From M30B53 sp964600785 (GTDB lineage Bacteria; Planctomycetota; Planctomycetia; Pirellulales; UBA1268), in NCBI GenBank assembly GCA_964600785.1, contig CAZRKH010000082.1, positions 1 to 64,000 of the forward strand: a stretch of DNA of 64,000 nt, in the 5' to 3' direction. Position 1 is the first letter of the stretch; each line of letters begins with the position of its first letter. The position numbers and the translations under genes were made by a program. Shown one piece after another: positions 8,478-16,807 of this stretch. The notes under the pieces are model-generated. The model did not search any database, was not told where the DNA came from, and was given only the letters and a program-made list of their open reading frames with translations.

Positions 8478-9434
8478 ATGCGGCTGGCGGCAATGCTTTC
8501 GCTCTCGACGCCGATCCCCTGGATCGCGGTCGGCTGGGTCGAGCCGATCATCGCGGGGCTGCTGTTTGCCGCGATCGGCGGCATCATCGGAAGCTTTCTC
8601 AACGTGGTCGCCCATCGCGTGCCCCGCGGAGGCTCGGTGTGGGGGGGTCGATCGCGGTGCCCGGCCTGCGGCCGGCCCGTTCGGGCTGCCGACAACATCC
8701 CGGTGGTCGGCTGGCTGGTTCTCCGCGGCCGCTGTCGCGACTGTCGTGCGGCGATATCCGTCCGCTACCCACTTGTCGAGGCGGCGATGGCCCTCGCCAC
8801 GCTGCTGCTGGCCTTCGGTGAACTGCGCACCAACGGGGCAAACCTGCCGGAGGGGGCGATTCCCGCGGCCGGCCTCTCGGGGCCCGATCTGCCTTTCATC
8901 CAGCCGGCGTCCTGGGCGGTCTGCTGGCTGTTTGCCTGGCATGTCGCCATGGTTGCGGTGCTCATGGCATGGTCGTTGTTTGCCCTCGACGGCTACCGTC
9001 CCCGAGTCGCCGGCATCGTGGTCCCGGTTGCCGTGGTGGTCGCGGCGGTGGCAGTTTTTCCGCGGCTTGCTCCGCTTGGGATTGCGGCGGGAGTCGCGGT
9101 TGGGTGTGCCGAGACATGGCTTGAGCGGCTTGCCGGCCGGCTGGCCGGGAGAGATGCCGCCCCGTCTTCCGCCAGCGGCTGGTACCGACCGGCGGCCATG
9201 GCCCTCGTCGGCGGGGTGGTCGGCTGGCAGGGTCTGCTGGGCGTGGCCGCGATTGATATCGGCCTGCTCGGTCTGGCAAACCTGCTCGCTCTGGCGAGTC
9301 TGCTGCCGCGTGTCGCGCCGGCCCGCCAGCCGGGGTACCCACGGCCGTTTGCCCCCCTCGCCGTGCCGGTTGCGGTGGTCGTTTTCCTGCTCGCGTGGCG
9401 GCCGCTGGCAGCCGTTGCCAGCCGGTTTTTCTGA
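8478..9434 (+). CDS. prepilin peptidase homologue (A24), catalytic site apparently degenerate
   Basis: 318 aa. The N-terminal A24_N domain is intact: GSFLNVVAHRVPRGGS, two CxxC zinc pairs (C61/C64, C86/C89), DNIPVVGWLVLRGRC and ISVRYPLVEA. The C-terminal membrane half keeps the topology, but where active enzymes have the GxGD motif this protein reads SGWYRPAAMALVGG. The first aspartate motif reads LFALDGYRP. Type IV prepilin cleavage normally needs both aspartates, so proteolysis is doubtful; the N-methylation half might still work. It lies directly upstream of the exosortase (109-bp gap). Confidence 0.8.
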   Translation: MRLAAMLSLSTPIPWIAVGWVEPIIAGLLFAAIGGIIGSFLNVVAHRVPRGGSVWGGRSRCPACGRPVRAADNIPVVGWLVLRGRCRDCRAAISVRYPLVEAAMALATLLLAFGELRTNGANLPEGAIPAAGLSGPDLPFIQPASWAVCWLFAWHVAMVAVLMAWSLFALDGYRPRVAGIVVPVAVVVAAVAVFPRLAPLGIAAGVAVGCAETWLERLAGRLAGRDAAPSSASGWYRPAAMALVGGVVGWQGLLGVAAIDIGLLGLANLLALASLLPRVAPARQPGYPRPFAPLAVPVAVVVFLLAWRPLAAVASRFF

Positions 9435-9543
9435 GGCCAGCGGATGTCGCCTCATCGTTTGCTCATTCGATCGGCCGGCTCCGAGGGTGTATTCTTGACT
9501 TCGGCAGGTGGGTGGTGTCGTTGCCGTGCCCCTGTCCGGCCCC

Positions 9544-10617
9544 ATGACGATTCATGATGAGGTTCCAGCCGTGCCATCGCCGACCCAACCACGTTCTGGC
9601 TCCCCCCGTGGCGTGTCGCAGGCCCCTGCCGACCCGCGCAAAACTCGCAATGGCGATGAGCAAGACCTGGGGCTGATGGATGGCTTCCGCAAGCGTTTCG
9701 CCGCCTTTGCCGGCGACCTCAGGCAGTCGGACGAACTGTTCTCCTGGATCACGATCGCGGGCTTTACCGTGGCACTGATCTACAGCTATTGGCCGGGCCT
9801 GCTGAATGCCGCCTCGAGCTGGAACGATCCGCAGTATTCGCACGGCTGGATCGTGCCGCTGTTCACACTGGTCGTGCTCTTCTGGTGGCGGAAGCCGATC
9901 CAGCAGCCGGTGCCGATGTGGCAGCGGTTCGCCGGCCTGGGGCTGTTGCTGGCGAGCTTTGCGTTGCGGCTGGGAGTCGCCCAATACCGGATCGTGACGA
10001 TCGACATGTACACCTTCGTGCCGGCTTTGGCCGGCGTGTTCCTGATGGTCGGCGGCCTGAGCATGATGCGATGGGCCTGGGCACCGATCGCCTTTTTGAT
10101 CTTCATGTACCCGCTGCCCGACGAGGCGACCCGCTACCTGCTCGGCCCGCTGCAGACGCTGGCCACGATCGTGAGCACCTACGCCCTGCAGACCCTCGGT
10201 CTCGACGCCTATCGCGAGGGCAACCAGATCGTGATCGGGGAGATGCACCTCGGCGTGGTCGATGCCTGCAGCGGCCTGCGGATGCTCACGATTTTTATCG
10301 CGCTTTCAGTGGCCCTGGTGATGCTCGGCCACAGCGAGTGGTGGGAAAATGCGGTGATCATTGCCAGCGCCATTCCGATCGCGCTGTTGGTCAACTCGAT
10401 CCGGATCACCGTCACGGGCCTGCTCTACCAGATCTCCAACTCCGAACTCGCCGAGATGGTGTTCCACGATCTCGCGGGCTGGATCATGATGCCGATGGCC
10501 CTGGGACTGCTGTTTCTCGAGCAGCAGATTCTCGCCCACATTTTCATCGACGACGACATGGCGCCGGTCACCGTCGGGGCCGGGGGCGGGGCGGCGGCCA
10601 TGGCCCGGCGGAGATGA
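9544..10617 (+). CDS. exosortase (EpsH/XrtU-like transpeptidase)
   Basis: 357 aa from the ATG at 9544; a GTG at 9571 with GAGG upstream is an alternative. About eight transmembrane helices follow a ~65-residue cytoplasmic head. The exosortase triad is visible: Cys242 in VVDACSGLRML, Arg287 in NSIRITVTGL and His308 in MVFHDLAGW. YSHGWIVPLF and FMYPLPDEA are also family-like. The enzyme should cleave PEP-CTERM sorting signals in the inner membrane and pass the protein to the cell surface. A PEP-CTERM protein is encoded at 59002-59757, and an EpsI-like partner at 13266-13997. Confidence 0.93.
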   Translation: MTIHDEVPAVPSPTQPRSGSPRGVSQAPADPRKTRNGDEQDLGLMDGFRKRFAAFAGDLRQSDELFSWITIAGFTVALIYSYWPGLLNAASSWNDPQYSHGWIVPLFTLVVLFWWRKPIQQPVPMWQRFAGLGLLLASFALRLGVAQYRIVTIDMYTFVPALAGVFLMVGGLSMMRWAWAPIAFLIFMYPLPDEATRYLLGPLQTLATIVSTYALQTLGLDAYREGNQIVIGEMHLGVVDACSGLRMLTIFIALSVALVMLGHSEWWENAVIIASAIPIALLVNSIRITVTGLLYQISNSELAEMVFHDLAGWIMMPMALGLLFLEQQILAHIFIDDDMAPVTVGAGGGAAAMARRR

Positions 10618-10925
10618 GCAGGCCCCGGACAACCGCCATATCCGGCCAAAACTGTCCATTGCGATCCGCCGCGATGCTCGGGATTCGTGGCCCGGGGCCG
10701 TGGAAGGTGCGAGAATGGAAGTGGAATCTCCGCACAAACAAAGTGTCCATCCGCCGCGTATGGAGGAAGGCGGCCGAAACCGCCGCCGCACGGGTGTTCC
10801 ATGAAGGCAGGTTTCGTGGGTAACAAGGCAATTTGGAAACCGCCGGCGAGCCGTGATAGTGGGAGCGTTGGACGCCCCGGGTCGCTGGCAGGCCGGCCCG
10901 TGAAGGATCCTCGAGGGGGCCGCGA
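10618..10925. promoter_or_regulatory. 308-bp gap with candidate promoter for the BY-kinase gene
   Basis: No gene is seen. A possible sigma-70-type promoter is TTGGAA (10833-10838), 16 bp, GATAGT (10855-10860), about 65 bp before the kinase start. A small hairpin, GGCGG (10769-10773) with CCGCC (10780-10784), lies upstream and lacks a T-run. No sigma-54 box was found. The kinase ribosome binding site is CGAGGGGG just before the ATG. Confidence 0.35.
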
Positions 10926-13166
10926 ATGAGCGACTACGACGCCGCCACGGACGTTCGGCAGCCCCAGATAACTCCCGGTGCGTCGGTGGGTGGGCTGGTG
11001 GTCCGCGATCCGGCGAGCCTCGCCCCGATGCCGATCCAGCCTCAGGGCATGCCTTTCCCCGGCGGCGAGGATCCGCTTGGCGGCGGCATCGACTATCGCC
11101 GGGTGTTGCATGCCCTGCGGAGGACCTGGCTGCCTGCCCTCCTGCTGGGGGCTGTGCTCGGGTCGATGGCCGCAGTGGCGACCTGGATCTTCCTGCCTCG
11201 TGGCTACGAGGCGGTGGCCTGGCTGCGGGTCGGTGACAGGGCCGGCATGCTTTCGACCGCGGGCCGCGACAACGCCGAATATGAGTCCTACCGCAAGACG
11301 CAGGTGCAGCTGATCGAAAGCCCCTTCGTGGTCATGTCGGCGCTGCGGAAACCGGGCATCGCCTCACTGGACGCCCTCCGAGAAGAGGAAGATCCCGCCG
11401 GCTGGATCGAAAACGCCCTACAGGTCACCGCCCCGATGGAGTCGCAGGTGATTCAGGTGCGGCTCACCGCCGAGAAGCCGGAGGATGCGGCGATGCTCGT
11501 GAATGCGGTCACCGAGGCCTACCTCGATGACATTGTCGATAAAGACCGCCAGGATCGCCTCGCCCGCCGTTCGGTGCTGGAGAAGAAATACAAGGAAAAC
11601 ATGACGGAGATCCGCAAGCGGCGGGAGACCTTCAACAATCTCGCCCGCCAGCTTGGCACCGTCGACAGCACCGAGGTGGCGACCCAGCGGAGCCTGCTGC
11701 TTGACCATCTCGGCTCCCTGCGGGCCCGCATGACGCGGTGGCAGCAGGAACTCTCCGAGATCGATGCCGAACTGGCGGTCATGGAGGCCCGTGAGCGTGG
11801 CGATATCACGGAGGACGAGAGCATCCCGGAGGAAATGGTGCAGGCGACGATTGCCCGCGACCCGCAGATGCTCGACATGCAGCAGCAGATCTCGGGGCTC
11901 GACCAGACGATCGCCTACCAGGCCCACATCAGCGCCCGCGGCGAGAACGATCCGGCCGTCAAGCGGCTGCGGCGGCAGCGGGATGAACTGGTGGAACGGA
12001 TGGATCTTCGCCGAGCCGAACTGCGGCCGCAGATCGTGGCCCAGATGACGCTCGACACCACCGGTCGCGGCGGTTCGCAGAAGTTCGAGAGCCCCGCGGT
12101 CCTGCAGATGCGTCGGCGGATGATCGCCACGAGCCTCGAGGGGACGTCGGAGGAGTTTGACAAGGTGGCTCGCGAGGTGGCTTTGCTCGGCCAGGCCAAC
12201 GCCGATCTCGAGGCCCGCCGCAGCGAAATCGAGCAGCTCCAGATGGTCACCGAAAAGATCGGTACCCAGCTGGAGAGCACGTCGATCGATCTCTCGATGC
12301 CCAATCGGGTGACGCTCATCGAGCAGGCGGGGGTTCCCGAGGGCAGCGACCGGACGTTTCGCATGATGCTCTCGGCCGCGGCCGGCCTCGGCGGGCTGGG
12401 CCTCGGTGTCGGCCTGATCGTGCTGATCGACTATTTGCGGAATCGGCTGAGCACGCCCGACGAGGTGCCGCAGCGGATCGGCGTGCGGGTGCTCGGCACG
12501 CTGCCGAGGGTCGGCAGGTCCCGCCGCCGGCAGGAGGGGCTTCTGGCGGAGTGCATCGACAGCATCCGCACGCTCGTCGTGCAAAGCGGCAGAGAGAGCC
12601 CCTCGGTGATCCTGGTGACCAGTGCCGTCGAGCAGGAAGGGAAGACCACAGTAGCCTCGCAACTGGCGGCAAGCCTCGCCCGCTCCGACAAGCGGACGCT
12701 TTTGCTCGACGGCGATCTGCGGCATCCCAACGTCCACCTGGCCCTGGGAATCGAGCTGGGCGTGGGCCTTTCCGAACTGCTCCGTGGGGAGATGACGATC
12801 GACGAGGCGATCCAGCCGACCAATGTCGAGGGCCTCTACGCGGTCACCGCCGGAGAGTGTGACTATGCCGCGGTGACGGCCCTCTCCCGGCCCGAACTGC
12901 CGACGCTCGTGAAGGGCTTTCGGGAGTCGTTCGACCATGTCGTGATCGATGCCGGCCCGGTGCTGGCCTTCGCCGATGCCCTGCTGTTCGGCCAGCAGAG
13001 TGATTTCGCCATCGTCACAGCCCTGCGGGATGTGAGCCGGGTGCCCAATGTGACCGCCGCGATCGACCGGCTGCGGTCGGTGGGTGTTCGCGTGCTCGGC
13101 ACGGTCGTCAACGGCGTGGTCGATTCCCGTCCGCGGAGGCTCTACCTTTCGCCCCTGCCGAACTGA
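10926..13166 (+). CDS. Wzz-type chain-length regulator fused to BY-kinase
   Basis: 746 aa. An N-terminal cytoplasmic tail precedes TM1 (LPALLLGAVLGSMAAVATW). A long periplasmic coiled-coil Wzz region follows, then TM2 near residue 480 (LSAAAGLGGLGLGVGLIVL), then the cytoplasmic ATPase. Walker A is SAVEQEGKTT near 567-575, Walker A' is LLLDGDLRHP and Walker B is VVIDAGPV. This is a bacterial tyrosine kinase that would control polymerisation and export of exopolysaccharide. The C-terminus (PRRLYLSPLPN) has one Tyr instead of the usual tyrosine cluster, so autophosphorylation control may be reduced. It sits between exosortase and EpsI-like genes. Confidence 0.9.
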   Translation: MSDYDAATDVRQPQITPGASVGGLVVRDPASLAPMPIQPQGMPFPGGEDPLGGGIDYRRVLHALRRTWLPALLLGAVLGSMAAVATWIFLPRGYEAVAWLRVGDRAGMLSTAGRDNAEYESYRKTQVQLIESPFVVMSALRKPGIASLDALREEEDPAGWIENALQVTAPMESQVIQVRLTAEKPEDAAMLVNAVTEAYLDDIVDKDRQDRLARRSVLEKKYKENMTEIRKRRETFNNLARQLGTVDSTEVATQRSLLLDHLGSLRARMTRWQQELSEIDAELAVMEARERGDITEDESIPEEMVQATIARDPQMLDMQQQISGLDQTIAYQAHISARGENDPAVKRLRRQRDELVERMDLRRAELRPQIVAQMTLDTTGRGGSQKFESPAVLQMRRRMIATSLEGTSEEFDKVAREVALLGQANADLEARRSEIEQLQMVTEKIGTQLESTSIDLSMPNRVTLIEQAGVPEGSDRTFRMMLSAAAGLGGLGLGVGLIVLIDYLRNRLSTPDEVPQRIGVRVLGTLPRVGRSRRRQEGLLAECIDSIRTLVVQSGRESPSVILVTSAVEQEGKTTVASQLAASLARSDKRTLLLDGDLRHPNVHLALGIELGVGLSELLRGEMTIDEAIQPTNVEGLYAVTAGECDYAAVTALSRPELPTLVKGFRESFDHVVIDAGPVLAFADALLFGQQSDFAIVTALRDVSRVPNVTAAIDRLRSVGVRVLGTVVNGVVDSRPRRLYLSPLPN

Positions 13167-13265
13167 TCGCCTCGGCGTCAGCGGTCCCTGTCGATCTTCT
13201 TTTCCCGTGAACCGTTCGTGTGACCTGCATTCGTGCGACCTGCAACCGATGAGGAATGACCGATC

Positions 13266-13997
13266 ATGAAATCACTCGGCTCGGGCCTGCTGCCGATTCT
13301 CCTTGGACTGCTGCTGGTGATCGCCGTGACCGCGGTGCAGGGCGTGCTCACCGACCGCTGGGATCCGGGCAACGTCGCGGAGGATCTGGCCCGGGCTGCG
13401 GCCGTTCTGGAAAAGAACTTTCCTGATGATTTTGGCGACTGGAAGCTTGCCCAGGAACTCGAGGGTGACCCCAAGCAGCTCGAAAGGGCCGGCGCGGTGG
13501 GCCACATCTCGCGGGTCTACCGCAACACCCGTTCCGGTGCGACCGTCTCGGCCTTCGTCGTCTGTGCCACCCCTCACAATGCCTCCGGCCACACCCCCGA
13601 CCGTTGCTATCCCGGGGCCGGCTTTCGGATCGCCGAGGCCGAGCACAGGCAGTCGGTGCCGCTGGTCGATGGACGCACGGCGGAAACCTTTACCGGCACC
13701 TTTGCCAAGCAGGGACAGACGCTCCGCGTCTATTGGACCTACGGCGTCGATGGCGAATGGATCGCACCGCAGATCGCCCGGATCGAGCTGGCCGGGAAGC
13801 GGGCGGTCAACAAACTCTATGCCATCGTCGACGAGACGGGCATCCGCGACGGGCGGGCGCAGAAGCTCGGGATCAAGTTTCTCTCCGAGCTGCTGCCGGC
13901 CTTTGACGAACGGGTGACCCTCGCGGCAAGGGCGGAGGCGGCAGCCCAGCCTGCTTCGCCGACGGCGGTGGATGCCGCCACCAAGCCGGCGGGCTGA
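13266..13997 (+). CDS. EpsI-like exosortase-associated protein (DUF3485)
   Basis: 243 aa, starting at an ATG with GAGGA upstream. One N-terminal membrane anchor (LLPILLGLLLVIAVTAVQG), then a periplasmic domain with the family hallmark HTPDRCYPG (109-117), preceded by VSAFVVCATPHN and followed by QTLRVYWTYGVDGEW. Family members are encoded beside or fused to exosortases and are thought to help exopolysaccharide or sorting functions outside the membrane. The C-terminal 35 residues are Ala/Pro-rich and low complexity. It is 99 bp downstream of the BY-kinase, so likely the same transcript. Confidence 0.85.
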   Translation: MKSLGSGLLPILLGLLLVIAVTAVQGVLTDRWDPGNVAEDLARAAAVLEKNFPDDFGDWKLAQELEGDPKQLERAGAVGHISRVYRNTRSGATVSAFVVCATPHNASGHTPDRCYPGAGFRIAEAEHRQSVPLVDGRTAETFTGTFAKQGQTLRVYWTYGVDGEWIAPQIARIELAGKRAVNKLYAIVDETGIRDGRAQKLGIKFLSELLPAFDERVTLAARAEAAAQPASPTAVDAATKPAG

Positions 13998-14168
13998 GCG
14001 GCCGGTCAGCGGCGGCCGCCACGACCGACCCTTCTGCGGGCCGGGGGGAGCGGGTATTGTGGCGGCCAGTTGGAGTGGGCCAAATGGAGCGTGTGAACCG
14101 CCGACGGTCGGCGGTTGGCGAGCGAAGCCGCGGGGAGCCGAGGACCCGCCAGGGAGTGCGAGACGAGC

Positions 14169-15221
14169 ATGGCAGTTTCATCAAAGCGGGCGTTGATCAC
14201 CGGCATTACCGGGCAGGACGGTTCCTATCTCGCGGAGTTGCTGCTCGAAAAGGGCTACGAGGTGCATGGCCTGGTGCGGCGGTCGAGCACCTTCGGTACC
14301 CAGCGGATCGAGCATCTCTACAGCGACGTCCATGACATCGATCGTCCTCTCACGCTCCATCATGGTGACATGGCCGATGGCAACGGCCTCGCCCGGCTGA
14401 TTCGGGAGATCAGGCCCACCGAGGTCTACAATCTCGCCGCCCAGAGCCACGTGCGGGTGAGCTTCGACCAGCCGACCTACACCGCCGATGTCACCGCGGT
14501 GGGCACGCTGCGGCTGCTCGAGGCGATCCGCGATCTGCAGGACGCGATCGGCTACCAGGTGCGGTTCTACCAGGCGTCAAGCTCCGAGATGTACGGCAAG
14601 GTGGTCGAGACACCCCAGTCGGAAACGACACCCTTCTACCCCCGTAGCCCTTACGGCGTGGCCAAGCTCTACAGCCATTGGATTACCATCAACTACCGCG
14701 AGAGCTATGGCCTGCACGCCTCCTGCGGGATTCTCTTCAATCACGAGAGTCCCCGCCGCGGGGAGACCTTCGTGACACGGAAGATCACCCGAGCCGCGAC
14801 GCGGATCAAGCTTGGCCTGCAGAAGAAGCTCTACCTTGGCAACCTCGACGCCCAGCGAGACTGGGGCTTTGCGGGAGACTATGTCGAGGCGATGTGGCTG
14901 ATGCTGCAGCAGGAAACGCCGGATGACTACGTGATCTCGACCGACGAGACCCATTCGGTGCGGGAGTTTTGCGAGAAGGTCTTCGGCCGCCTCGACCTCG
15001 ACTACAACGACTTCGTCGAAATCGACCCCCGCTATTTCCGCCCCGCGGAGGTCGACCTCCTGCTCGGCTGCTCCCAGAAGGCCCGTCGTCAGCTCGGCTG
15101 GGAGCCGCGGGTCTCCTTTGACGGGCTGGTCGAGCTGATGGTCGAGTCGGATCTCGAACTGGCCCGCAGGGAGAAGGTGCTCGAGGAGGCCGGCCACGCC
15201 ACGGCTCTGCCCAATCGCTGA
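14169..15221 (+). CDS. gmd: GDP-mannose 4,6-dehydratase
   Basis: 350 aa from the ATG at 14169; the longer frame above it has no homologous content. The NAD(P) site TGITGQDGSYLAELL is at residues 9-23, with SSTFGTQRIEHLY after it. The catalytic Thr/Ser-Glu region lies in YQASSSEMYGKV, and YGVAKLYSHW supplies Tyr and Lys. It converts GDP-D-mannose to GDP-4-keto-6-deoxy-D-mannose in the cytoplasm. The next gene, 42 bp downstream, is the epimerase/reductase that finishes GDP-L-fucose, pointing to fucose in the surface polysaccharide made by this locus. Confidence 0.96.
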   Translation: MAVSSKRALITGITGQDGSYLAELLLEKGYEVHGLVRRSSTFGTQRIEHLYSDVHDIDRPLTLHHGDMADGNGLARLIREIRPTEVYNLAAQSHVRVSFDQPTYTADVTAVGTLRLLEAIRDLQDAIGYQVRFYQASSSEMYGKVVETPQSETTPFYPRSPYGVAKLYSHWITINYRESYGLHASCGILFNHESPRRGETFVTRKITRAATRIKLGLQKKLYLGNLDAQRDWGFAGDYVEAMWLMLQQETPDDYVISTDETHSVREFCEKVFGRLDLDYNDFVEIDPRYFRPAEVDLLLGCSQKARRQLGWEPRVSFDGLVELMVESDLELARREKVLEEAGHATALPNR

Positions 15222-15263
15222 CTGACCCTCGACGCCCCACACCACCGGAGAACAACGCCCACC

Positions 15264-16220
<957 letters not shown>

Positions 16221-16250
16221 GCCGGCCGTCTGGAGGGGGCCTCGACGCGA

Positions 16251-16565
16251 TCAGACGCCGGCGGCCATCTTCTCGCCGGCCACCGTGGTGGCGGCCATCT
16301 CGCGGGTCTTGCCGTTGTGGGCCCGCCGGTAGAAGCCGATTTTTTCCAGCGAGCGGTAGACCTCCTCGAGTGTCTTCTCACCGAAGTTGGAGATCGAAAG
16401 CAGGTCGGCCCGGGTGCAGTTGAGCAGGTCGTGCACCGTGAAAATGCCCCGTTCCTCGAGGCAGTTGGTGGTGCGGACCGAGAGGCCGATCTCGGCGGTG
16501 CTCATCTCGAGTTTTTCGGCCATCTCGTCGGAGATTGTCAGGTTCTTATAGGGGATCCGGGGCAT
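16251..16565 (-). CDS. free-standing RNA polymerase alpha C-terminal-domain protein
   Basis: 104 aa from the ATG at 16565, preceded by GGGAGGG. The core (LEMSTAEIGLSVRTTNCLEE ... RADLLSISNFGEKTLEEV) is the alpha-CTD helix-hairpin-helix fold that binds UP elements and activators. There is no assembly (N-terminal) domain and the gene is not in an rpsD-rpoA-rplQ context, so it is not the housekeeping rpoA. It could compete with or supplement the CTD of RNA polymerase; that is inference. It is convergent with fcl and divergent from pcrA. Confidence 0.88.
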   Translation of the reverse strand: MPRIPYKNLTISDEMAEKLEMSTAEIGLSVRTTNCLEERGIFTVHDLLNCTRADLLSISNFGEKTLEEVYRSLEKIGFYRRAHNGKTREMAATTVAGEKMAAGV

Positions 16566-16645
16566 GGGGTCCCTCCCGTGCGTTGGTGTGTAATTGATCC
16601 TTTGGGTGCCGACTGACGATCCGGCACGACAACATGGCAAGGGAA

Positions 16646-16651
16646 TATAAT
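16646..16651 (+). promoter_or_regulatory. consensus TATAAT candidate -10 upstream of pcrA
   Basis: A perfect TATAAT lies 156 bp before the helicase start in the 242-bp divergent region shared with the alpha-CTD gene. No good -35 element is seen at 16-18 bp (GGCACG at 17 bp), so this is weak evidence. Confidence 0.3.
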
Positions 16652-16807
16652 GCAGCGGTTCGAAATCCGACTACACCCGATTTGCCTTGTGGCCTTCGGT
16701 CCCGTCGACCATGTCGGCCCTCCGGCAGCTCACAGGGCCGTGTTCCGGGGCATGGTGTCGGAAAACGACGGGAAAACCGGTGCTATCAGGGAAGTGCTGG
16801 CGCGAGG

